From an uncultured Collinsella sp. (lineage in GTDB: Bacteria > Actinomycetota > Coriobacteriia > Coriobacteriales > Coriobacteriaceae): a stretch of DNA of 64,000 bases. The DNA lies in the NCBI GenBank assembly GCA_902493375.1, contig CABUPH010000004.1, forward strand, positions 62,001 to 126,000. Reading direction: 5' to 3'. A program made the translations under genes and the position numbers. Positions 26,706 through 33,636 of this stretch are shown here, one piece after another. Positions within the stretch are counted from its first letter, which is position 1; each line of letters opens with the position of its first letter. Below the pieces are notes generated by a model, which was given only the letters and a program-made list of their open reading frames with translations, ran no database searches and was not told the origin of the DNA.

Positions 26706-26908
26706 CCCGCGCGGCTTGCAATGTGGCTCTGGCAGCCGCTTGAGGTATGGCCATGAAACGCGGCGAAGCCACGGAGCGCCGCGCCATGCAAGCAGCGTCC
26801 GGCCACCCTCGCGGGGTGCGTATTTACGGGCGCATGCCCGACGGTCGCGCCTTCCTTCCTCTTCGCGCTCTGCTTTCGGCCCTGGGGCCTACTCGGTCTG
26901 GCAATAAG
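26706..26908 (-). ncRNA. Downstream part of the DGR template RNA (spacer before RT)
   Basis: This ~200-base non-coding interval separates the template repeat from the RT gene. In the Bordetella phage DGR the equivalent spacer is needed to prime and anchor cDNA synthesis. It contains a GGGC/GCCC mini-hairpin near 26840 and GC-rich pairing potential; the RNA limits cannot be set by eye. Confidence 0.6.
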
Positions 26909-27037
26909 GGAATCCGGGGCGGGGGCGAACCCAGACGTTCGTCGCCGAGTTGTAGTTGGCATTGCCGTTGTTGTTGACATAGCACACGTTGGACGCGGAG
27001 CCCGACGCAACGGAACGCAGCCACCAATTGTACCGAT
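26909..27037 (-). repeat. DGR template repeat (TR)
   Basis: A ~129-bp copy of the 3' end of the variable-protein gene, non-coding here. Against 27646-27774 it shows 12 differences, and every one is at a TR adenine on the coding (minus) strand: eight A-to-G, three A-to-C, one A-to-T. No other base differs. Adenines are mostly in AAY (Asn) codons. It lies between avd and the RT. Confidence 0.97.
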
Positions 27038-27060
27038 AAACAAGGCGCGACCGCCGTCCA

Positions 27061-27531
27061 TTATAGCGAACGCAGGCGCTCTAGCTCGGCCTCGGCCTCG
27101 GCTATGCGCTCCTCGGTGGACTTCTTGCCGGTGACGCGCACGTTCTTGCGCGCGCCCTTTAGCAGCTTGATCTCCTCCTCGACCATGGCCGCCAGCTCCT
27201 CGAAGCGGTTGGCGTTCACGGGCAGACCGATATCCATGAGGCACTGCATGTCCAGCATAAGCTGCTCGCAGTCCGCTATGGCCAGCGTCAGGTAGCGTTT
27301 CCTCTCCAGCGCGTTGAACGAGCTGTTGGGATAGAAGCAGTCGGCGCGGTTGACGTTGTACACGATGCTGCGCGCCGTCTCCACGGTCGGCACCGCGTTC
27401 AGCAGCCTGTAGGCCTTGGGTACTACTGAGGAGGACGCCATCAGCTTATTAACCTCCACGCGGATGGCGATGGCCTGTGTGAAGAACTTGTACTCGGACA
27501 CCTCGCGGTTGCGCTGGTAGACGCCGCTCAC
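27061..27531 (-). CDS. avd: DGR accessory variability determinant (Avd)
   Basis: A 156-aa helical protein. Avd forms a basic pentameric four-helix-bundle barrel that binds the RT and template RNA. Seen: start MSGVYQRNREVSEYKFFTQA, helix with IAIRVEVNKLM, RKRYLTLAIADCEQLMLDMQ, then a Lys/Arg-rich C-terminal coil (KKSTEERIAEAEAELERL). The GTG at 27531 has an AGGAGG site; the reading frame continues upstream across the variable repeat but that part is not coding. Confidence 0.85.
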   Translation of the reverse strand: MSGVYQRNREVSEYKFFTQAIAIRVEVNKLMASSSVVPKAYRLLNAVPTVETARSIVYNVNRADCFYPNSSFNALERKRYLTLAIADCEQLMLDMQCLMDIGLPVNANRFEELAAMVEEEIKLLKGARKNVRVTGKKSTEERIAEAEAELERLRSL

Positions 27532-27554
27532 GTGCACCTCCTGGGGAAACTGGC

Positions 27555-27578
27555 AAAAAAACGGCCCGCTTCGCGGGC
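27555..27578 (-). terminator. Terminator between variable gene and avd
   Basis: Minus-strand stem GCCCGC-GAA-GCGGGC, then CG and seven T. It separates the structural transcript from avd-TR-RT, which could keep retroelement expression low. Confidence 0.8.
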
Positions 27579-27581
27579 AGG

Positions 27582-27606
27582 AGGCGACCGCGCAAGGCGG
27601 TCGCCT
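27582..27606. repeat. Perfect hairpin/cruciform downstream of the variable repeat
   Basis: AGGCGACCGC and its exact inverse around a 5-base loop, about 40 bases past the variable repeat and 28 past the stop codon. DGRs such as that of Bordetella phage BPP-1 need a short GC-rich hairpin just past VR for efficient target use; this one is in the matching place. Confidence 0.75.
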
Positions 27607-27634
27607 AAAAGCAGAGTATAGAGCACTCGGCTGG

Positions 27635-28543
27635 CTAGCCGACGAGGAAGCCGGGGCGGGGGCGAACCCAGACGCCCGTCGCCGAGTTGCAGTCGGCAGT
27701 GCCGTAGTTGTCGACATAGCACACGCTGGACGCGGAGCCCGACGCAACGGAACGCAGCCACCAAGCGTACCGACTTCCGTTGACTCGGTGCGCCGTGTCT
27801 CGGAACAGGTCAAACTGGCAGTCGAAGCCCACGCTGTAGCCCTTGGTGCCCCACACTGGGCAGCCGTACACCTCCATCTCGGACAGCGAGAACACCTTGC
27901 CGATATCCTGCCAGCTCCACGAGTTGGAGTCGTTGAGCGCGCCGCTGGCGCTGTAACGCTCCTCAAGCAGGACGCGCTGGGTCAGCAGGTACTTGGTCAG
28001 GCTCTCGGGCAGGCACGCCTCGAAGGCCGTCTCCCACGCCTTGAGGTTGCTGTTGGGGTAGGGGCATTTCTGGTCGGCGGTGCCCTGGTTCGTGTTGGTC
28101 GTGTTCCACATCAGGAAGCTGTCGTTGGCAACGCCGGTCACGGTCTTGGCCACGGCGATGGGCGCGGAGGCCACGAACGCGATATGGTGTCCCTTGTTGT
28201 TGTCGCCGCAGTAAAGGTACGGGTCGATGTGGGCAAGCAGGAACCGCACAGATTGCTGTGTGGTGACGGCGGATGCGCTCACAAGCGGCACGTCCAGGTA
28301 GTCGCCCACGCGCAGGCCTGCGAAGTTCGCGGCGGCGATGCGCTTATGCAGCGCGTCGTACACGCTGCCGCTGCCGATCTCTCCCGCCAGGATGGCGGCG
28401 ATGTTCTGCCCGCCGTACTTGCCGATTTGGCCCTGGCGGTTGTACTCGGCGTTGTTGAGCGCCGTCTGCGCGTTGCTGCGCGCGGTATCGTCGATGACGT
28501 TGAGCGGCTGGCCGCCTACGACCAGCGTCTTTGCATTTGCCAT
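27635..28543 (-). CDS. DGR variable protein, C-type-lectin-like tail tip adhesin
   Basis: A 302-aa protein likely displayed at the phage tail tip as the receptor-binding protein. Residues ~1-120 resemble a phage assembly/anchoring domain (MANAKTLVVGGQPLNV...); the middle and C-terminal part looks like a formylglycine-generating/C-type-lectin fold (MWNTTNTN, VYGCPVWGTKGYSVG) ending in the variable stretch from ~257 (RYAWWLRSVASGSASSVCY...GVWVRPRPGF). A strong AGGAGGA site precedes the ATG. It follows the BppU-like gene. Confidence 0.9.
   Translation of the reverse strand: MANAKTLVVGGQPLNVIDDTARSNAQTALNNAEYNRQGQIGKYGGQNIAAILAGEIGSGSVYDALHKRIAAANFAGLRVGDYLDVPLVSASAVTTQQSVRFLLAHIDPYLYCGDNNKGHHIAFVASAPIAVAKTVTGVANDSFLMWNTTNTNQGTADQKCPYPNSNLKAWETAFEACLPESLTKYLLTQRVLLEERYSASGALNDSNSWSWQDIGKVFSLSEMEVYGCPVWGTKGYSVGFDCQFDLFRDTAHRVNGSRYAWWLRSVASGSASSVCYVDNYGTADCNSATGVWVRPRPGFLVG
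27646..27774 (-). repeat. DGR variable repeat (VR)
   Basis: The last ~43 codons of the variable gene. Relative to TR the changes alter eight residues: Asn to Ala, Ser, Asp, Tyr, Thr, Asp and Gly, and Tyr to Cys. The GC-rich end GTTCGCCCCCGCCCCGG is identical to TR and probably contains the initiation-of-homing sequence. Confidence 0.96.
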
Positions 28544-28552
28544 TTATCCTCC

Positions 28553-29290
28553 TTAGGAAAGGGTTACCGTGCTGCCCGATACCGAGCACGTGCTGCCGAA
28601 CGTCACCGTGTCCCCGGATACCGACGCCTTGCCGGCAGGGCAGTAGACCGCGCCGTCCATGTAGATGAACTTGTCTGTCGCGTCGGCGAGCATCGTCGCG
28701 AGCTGGCCGTTCTGGCGGCGCAGCTCGGCGATGTCGGACTCGCCGGCGGCGCCCTGCGCCGCCGCGTTCGCGATCTGCAATGCCGCGCTTGCCGCCGCAT
28801 CGGCCCTCGACGCCGCACCGCTAGCGGCGGATGCCGCATCGTACGCGGATTGACCGAGCCGAGATAGCTCAGTGCTCCACTTCCTGTAGAGCTCGTCGAG
28901 CTCCTGGTCGTAGCTGACGGCAGGCCCTGTTGTCCCGTCCACATTTCCCAGGATGACGAGCGCGAAGTCCTCGGTCGTCTCGGAGGCGCTGTCGCCGGAG
29001 CAGAACTCGAAGTACGCGAGGCGGCACCTCCCCGCCCCGTTGACCGCCTGCGGTGGGAGCGTGACGCTCACCGTGCCGGCGCCCACGGTCGCCGTGCTTC
29101 GCGCCCACGTGCCGTCGGCGTGGAGCACGCACAGGCGCGCGAGCTGGCACATCGGGGTGTACGTCGCGCCGTCCACGGTGAGCGACGCCGTTATCTTCTG
29201 GGTCTGTGTCTCGCCCCTGCGCACGGTGACGCGCTGCGGGACTGTGCCCGGGCGCTTGCGCATGTCGAGCGCTATCTGGTGGTTAATCAT
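28553..29290 (-). CDS. BppU-like baseplate upper protein
   Basis: A 245-aa protein. Residues ~1-130 resemble the BppU N-terminal domain (RVTVRRGETQTQKITASLTV, VTLPPQAV, RLAYFEF), which docks onto the tail baseplate. A coiled-coil, Ala-rich stretch (~150-205) then leads to a short beta C-terminus. It probably carries the DGR-diversified adhesin encoded next. The start ATG overlaps the previous stop (ATGA). Confidence 0.75.
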   Translation of the reverse strand: MINHQIALDMRKRPGTVPQRVTVRRGETQTQKITASLTVDGATYTPMCQLARLCVLHADGTWARSTATVGAGTVSVTLPPQAVNGAGRCRLAYFEFCSGDSASETTEDFALVILGNVDGTTGPAVSYDQELDELYRKWSTELSRLGQSAYDAASAASGAASRADAAASAALQIANAAAQGAAGESDIAELRRQNGQLATMLADATDKFIYMDGAVYCPAGKASVSGDTVTFGSTCSVSGSTVTLS

Positions 29291-29694
29291 TTGGCCTCCA
29301 GCGCCTTGAGCGCGGCGAGCGCGGCCTTGAAGGCCTCGACCGGGTCGATGGCTGCGGTCTCCTCGCCCGTCTCGTCCGCCGTGGCGGGCTGCGGGTCGAC
29401 GATGGCCGACAGCGCGTCGAAGCACGCCACGGTGGCCGCCGTGCGCTTGTCGACGTAGGGCGGGAGCACCACCGCGACGCCGTTGATTGCCGGGTTGGGC
29501 TCCTTGACGTCCTTCGCGTCGACGACCTCGCGCCTTCCGTCCTCGTGCTCGGCTATGACGATCATGCCGCCCTCCTGCGCCTTTGCGAGCAGGTCGGTGT
29601 CGTAGTCCGAGACGTACCCCTCGCAGTTGCCGATCGGGTCGTGCAGCAGGTAGGCGACGATGCGGTTTGTCGCCTTCTCCATTTCTTCTGTCAT
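29287..29694 (-). CDS. Hypothetical tail protein, 135 aa
   Basis: No family recognised. Beta-rich N-terminal half (GMIVIAEHEDGRREVVDAKD), acidic linker, then a helical Ala/Lys end (EAFKAALAALKALEAK). Located between the tail-tip protein and BppU-like genes. Confidence 0.55.
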   Translation of the reverse strand: MTEEMEKATNRIVAYLLHDPIGNCEGYVSDYDTDLLAKAQEGGMIVIAEHEDGRREVVDAKDVKEPNPAINGVAVVLPPYVDKRTAATVACFDALSAIVDPQPATADETGEETAAIDPVEAFKAALAALKALEAK

Positions 29695-29703
29695 TTCTTC
29701 CTC

Positions 29704-32700
29704 CTATCCGAAGTTGCGTACGCAGATGCCGTTGATGAATCTCGTCGGGAGCGTTACCAAGTTGGCGGTATCCCATCCGTCGCCCGGATCATAGGCGAAT
29801 CCGACCGGGTAGTACTTTCCGGTCGACCCGTGGGTCGTGACCGCCGAAGTGTCGCTGGTGTCCCTGACGGAGATTTTCGGGGCGCTGATGCGGATCGCGC
29901 CGTCCGCCTGGAATTGGAGACCGTACAGCGTCTGGTTCGTATCGAGATCCAGCATGGACGTCGAGAAGTCGACGTAGCCCACCCTCGACATCGACGAGGC
30001 GCCCTTCTTCGTTCGGTAGCCCTCCATCTGACCGACGTTGTTCAGCTTCGTGTAGTACGAGCTCCCGCCGCACGAGAAGGTGCCGCTCGCCGTGATGTTC
30101 TTCGCGGTCATGTAGTTGGTGTTCAGCACGCCCTCCTTGAGGTTCCACGAGCTGCGGCCCTTGGCGTCCGCAATGGTGCCGGTGGCCATGTACGAGGCGT
30201 TGATGTACACCCTGTCGTTCTGCATGTAGATGCCCTGCTCGGTGCCGCCTTTCGTCAGGCGGTCGAACATCTCCTTCTGGTCCATCTGCTCGTCGTAGGC
30301 GCTCAGGATTCCGTCTGCGTAGTCCGCCGCGTCCTTCTGCTCGATGGCGTGGCGCGCCCCGGTCGCGGCATCGGCGTAGTCCTTGACCGCGCTCGAGTAG
30401 GCCCCATATGCGGCGTCGTACTCGTACATCGCCGCCTTGAGTTCCTCGGCGGTCTTGCACTTGAGCACCTTGTCGACCTTGTCGGCGTAGGCGCCGTAGG
30501 TGCCGCCCTCGTCGGTCGTGCCGAAGGCCTTGGTGTAGCGCGGGCCGAGGACCGACGAGACGAACTTGGCGCTCAGCGCCTTGTTGGACTTCAGCGAGTT
30601 GAATTGGCTCGTCGCCTGCTCGCGCTCCTTGTCCACGTCCTGCTTGGCCTTCTTCACGGCGGCTGCCTCGGCCTCGGTCACGACGCCGTCCCTTGCGAGG
30701 TCCTGCACCGTCGTGTCGAGGCTATTGAGTGAGCCCGTGAGGTCGTGCGCGCTCTGGTAGGCCTTGTTGTACGCCGCCTCGAGGACCGGCGCCGTGTGGG
30801 TGACGCTGCCGTCGCCGTATGTGACGCGCTCCATCTCCCAGACAAAGTATCCGTTCGACCATTGCGGGAGGTCCTCAGACCATCCCAGCTCTGGGTTCTG
30901 CGCGTTAATTGGCGGCACGCTGTCCGACTGGTTCCTCGCATACAGCTTCACGCGCGCCGCGATGGCGCTACCGGCCATCTGGTTGGAGCCGTTGATGGCC
31001 TTGGCGAGGCACGGCGCGGTGTAGGTGACCGAACCGTCCGTCCACGCGATCTTGCTGCGCGTCCAGATGTATTTGCCCTTACTCCACGCGGGCTGCGCCT
31101 CCGACCAGCTGCCACCGGTCTGCGCAGTGGAGCTCGTGGAGAGGTAGTACTGCTCGACGATGCCGCGCACGCCGGTGCCGGTGGAGCCCTTGTCGCCCTT
31201 GGCGCCATCGATGCCGCTGATGCACACGGGCTCGCTGTACTCGATGTCGCCTGACTGCATGGTGGTCTTGGTGCGCGTCCAGATGTACTTTCCGGAAACC
31301 CATTGCGGAGCCGTGGTCTGCCAACCGTCCACAGGCTCGGTGACGCGCGACGTTCCCTGGGCGTACTCGACGTCCACCGACGCTATCACGGCATCGGCGA
31401 CGGCGATGTCCTTGCCGTCGAGCTTGGCGCCGGGGCCTAGATGAACCTCGCTCTCGTCGAGGTTCCAGTAGTTCTTGCCTGCCCTGTCCTGAATCGTGCC
31501 GGCCTTGATGAGGTCGCCCATGAGCGTACCGGCCGTGATGAGGTCGGCGGTGAAGCCCGCGCCGGTGCCGAAGGTGCGCCAGTCCCACGATCCGTCGGCC
31601 TTGCAGCCGGAGGCGATGCGGAAGCCCTGCGAGCACAGCTGCATGGCGCTGCCCTTGCCCGTGGTCGAGCGCCCGTTGGCGTCCATCGGGACGGACGCGT
31701 AGATTGTCCCCTGCTCGAAGCTGGTGAAGGTGTAGCTGCTGCCGGACATGTTGAACTGTGTGTTCATCGCGTCCACGACCTGCTGGAGGTACGAGGGCGG
31801 CGTGGATGCCGCCACGTCCCAGTTGGACGAGCGCTTCGACAGGCTGGACACTTTCTGCTGCTGCGCCAGCAACATGTCCGTGATTGTCTCGGTCACGTTC
31901 CCGAGCGTCACGCGCATGGCGCCCCCGAGCTCGTCGGTGACAAGCTTGGTCACGCGGCCCTCGCAGCGTAGCGCCGGGCTGAAGCACGTGTCGACGATCT
32001 GGACGTCGTCGCCCACGGCGACGCCCTCCCAGTCGCGGCCGAACTGCACGAGGTCGACGACGTCGGCCTCGTAGGTCACCCCCGGCTCTTTGCGAGAGTT
32101 GAAGTATGCGCGGGTCTCGGCGAGCAGCGTCGCCGCGTCCTCGCAATTTGGATTTTCATATTGCCCGAACACGTGGGCGTGCCCGCCCCTGCCGTCGGGT
32201 CGCCCGTACAGCTTGAGCGCGGTCGCGTCCTCCACGTAGTTCTTGCCGTTGTTGATGTCGCCGAAGGTCAGCTTGCGGCCGTATCCGCCGGTATCCGTCT
32301 CAATTCCCTTGCCGTAGCCGTAGCAGGCTGTTATCGCGCCGTAGTGCTCGGTGCGCGAGACTGACGCGAGGTCCTTGGTGTAGGTGAATCGGCGGTGACC
32401 GCCCTTCGCGCCGCGATGCGAGCGGATGCCCACCTTGCGAGAGGACACCTTGCCGCCGGATACCGCGATCTCCGTCTCCAGCTCGCCGCCGCACTCCAGG
32501 ATGGACTTGAGCGACTCGCGTGAGTTGGTATGGTAGAAGGTCAGGCCCTTGTCGACGGTACCGGGCTGGTCGACAGTTCCGGCGGTCCAGCGGGTCGGCT
32601 CCAGGCAGACGTTCAGCGCCTGGAGGAAGCCGTAGCCATAGGGTCTCTTGTCCTCGATGTAGTCGCCGTACGTCTCGCAGATGGAGTTGATCGCCGTGTC

Positions 32701-32937
32701 CGTGTAGACCGTCTCGCCTCCGGCGTGGAGGCCCTTGGGGTCTTGGCAGACGTGCTCGTGGACCTCTCCGAGGCGGTCGACCCACACGAGGCGGTAGCCC
32801 TGCTTGAGCGCGAAGGTCGTGGTGATGTCGACGCTGTCCTCGCCGTTGAGCTCGTCGGTATGGGTGAGGGCGAGCAGCTCCTCGGGGCCGATTGTCGCCA
32901 CGTAGACGTCCTGCCACGTGTATACATCAATTCGCAC
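29704..32937 (-). CDS. Tail-tip protein (prophage endopeptidase-tail / Tal-like)
   Basis: A 1077-aa structural protein. The first ~380 residues match the tail-associated Gp37/Tal hub pattern (DELNGEDSVDITTTFALKQGYRLVW; YGYGKGIETDTGG). Then repeated W-x-x-G-KYIWTRTKT modules (three copies, ~540-720) separated by a short collagen-like GIDGAKGDKGSTGTG, a helical region (~720-880) and a beta-rich C-terminus. It forms the tail tip below Dit. Confidence 0.82.
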   Translation of the reverse strand: MRIDVYTWQDVYVATIGPEELLALTHTDELNGEDSVDITTTFALKQGYRLVWVDRLGEVHEHVCQDPKGLHAGGETVYTDTAINSICETYGDYIEDKRPYGYGFLQALNVCLEPTRWTAGTVDQPGTVDKGLTFYHTNSRESLKSILECGGELETEIAVSGGKVSSRKVGIRSHRGAKGGHRRFTYTKDLASVSRTEHYGAITACYGYGKGIETDTGGYGRKLTFGDINNGKNYVEDATALKLYGRPDGRGGHAHVFGQYENPNCEDAATLLAETRAYFNSRKEPGVTYEADVVDLVQFGRDWEGVAVGDDVQIVDTCFSPALRCEGRVTKLVTDELGGAMRVTLGNVTETITDMLLAQQQKVSSLSKRSSNWDVAASTPPSYLQQVVDAMNTQFNMSGSSYTFTSFEQGTIYASVPMDANGRSTTGKGSAMQLCSQGFRIASGCKADGSWDWRTFGTGAGFTADLITAGTLMGDLIKAGTIQDRAGKNYWNLDESEVHLGPGAKLDGKDIAVADAVIASVDVEYAQGTSRVTEPVDGWQTTAPQWVSGKYIWTRTKTTMQSGDIEYSEPVCISGIDGAKGDKGSTGTGVRGIVEQYYLSTSSTAQTGGSWSEAQPAWSKGKYIWTRSKIAWTDGSVTYTAPCLAKAINGSNQMAGSAIAARVKLYARNQSDSVPPINAQNPELGWSEDLPQWSNGYFVWEMERVTYGDGSVTHTAPVLEAAYNKAYQSAHDLTGSLNSLDTTVQDLARDGVVTEAEAAAVKKAKQDVDKEREQATSQFNSLKSNKALSAKFVSSVLGPRYTKAFGTTDEGGTYGAYADKVDKVLKCKTAEELKAAMYEYDAAYGAYSSAVKDYADAATGARHAIEQKDAADYADGILSAYDEQMDQKEMFDRLTKGGTEQGIYMQNDRVYINASYMATGTIADAKGRSSWNLKEGVLNTNYMTAKNITASGTFSCGGSSYYTKLNNVGQMEGYRTKKGASSMSRVGYVDFSTSMLDLDTNQTLYGLQFQADGAIRISAPKISVRDTSDTSAVTTHGSTGKYYPVGFAYDPGDGWDTANLVTLPTRFINGICVRNFG

Positions 32938-33636
32938 CTAGAGCCACCTCTCCTCCCATTCGAGCGTCGCGGCGCCGCCGCTCGTCTTAATCTGCTGCAC
33001 GCCGTCGAGCGAGAAGAAGTCGCTCGCGACGGTCACGGGCCAGTCCGCGCCGTTGACCGTGCAGCGCTCGGCGCGCATGTCCAGCACGACGGTCTGCCCG
33101 CCGGTGAAGCTCGCCTCGACGCGGACGAAGCGCCCGGTCGAGACATTAGTGATTGTCCAGCTCGAGCCTGCCGGGGGCTTGCACGTGACCGTAGGGTAGG
33201 CCCTGTAGTTGCCCCCGGCGGCGACGGCGCGCTGGGATGCCGTCACCCGCTCGGAGCGCCGCTGCCCGTAGGCGGCGGGGTCTGCACAGTAGAACGCGAG
33301 CGTGAGATTCGGCATGTGTGCGTTGCGCCCCTGCTCCGCCCCTCCCCTGTAGCGCGCGAGCATGTAGCGCTCCGGGGCGTCGTCGAGCACGAGGGCCTTC
33401 TCGCCGCCGGACAGCGCCGAGGCGAGCACGGCCCTTGCCTCGGCGACCTCGTCGAGGGAGCCGCCGACGATGTTGCAGTCGACCGCTATCTCGACTGGCT
33501 CGAGGCCCGTGGCGCGGACGTGTGTGCCGTCCATGCCGGGGACCTCGGTCTCATCGAGCCGCACCTTGGGGACAATCGGTCTCGTGACCTTGGTAACCAG
33601 CAGGTACGGCGTGAGGTCGATTCCGCCGAATATCAT
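32938..33636 (-). CDS. Distal tail protein (Dit-like)
   Basis: A 232-aa phage tail family protein that forms the hexameric ring at the end of the tail tube. The N-terminal half shows VPKVRLDETEVPGMDGTHVR and the C-terminal half a galectin-like sandwich. The start overlaps the tape-measure stop (ATGA). Position between tape measure and tail-tip genes is canonical. Confidence 0.82.
   Translation of the reverse strand: MIFGGIDLTPYLLVTKVTRPIVPKVRLDETEVPGMDGTHVRATGLEPVEIAVDCNIVGGSLDEVAEARAVLASALSGGEKALVLDDAPERYMLARYRGGAEQGRNAHMPNLTLAFYCADPAAYGQRRSERVTASQRAVAAGGNYRAYPTVTCKPPAGSSWTITNVSTGRFVRVEASFTGGQTVVLDMRAERCTVNGADWPVTVASDFFSLDGVQQIKTSGGAATLEWEERWL

Noticed and set aside
27555..27606. An insertion-sequence end formed by the two adjacent hairpins.
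   Set aside because: No transposase or target duplication; the first has a T-run (terminator), the second fits the DGR hairpin position.
26693..27966. Long minus-strand frames running through TR and VR as additional genes.
   Set aside because: They are out-of-frame with the variable protein, have no ribosome site, and repeat each other only because TR copies VR. Only the avd part from 27531 has a start signal and protein-like composition.
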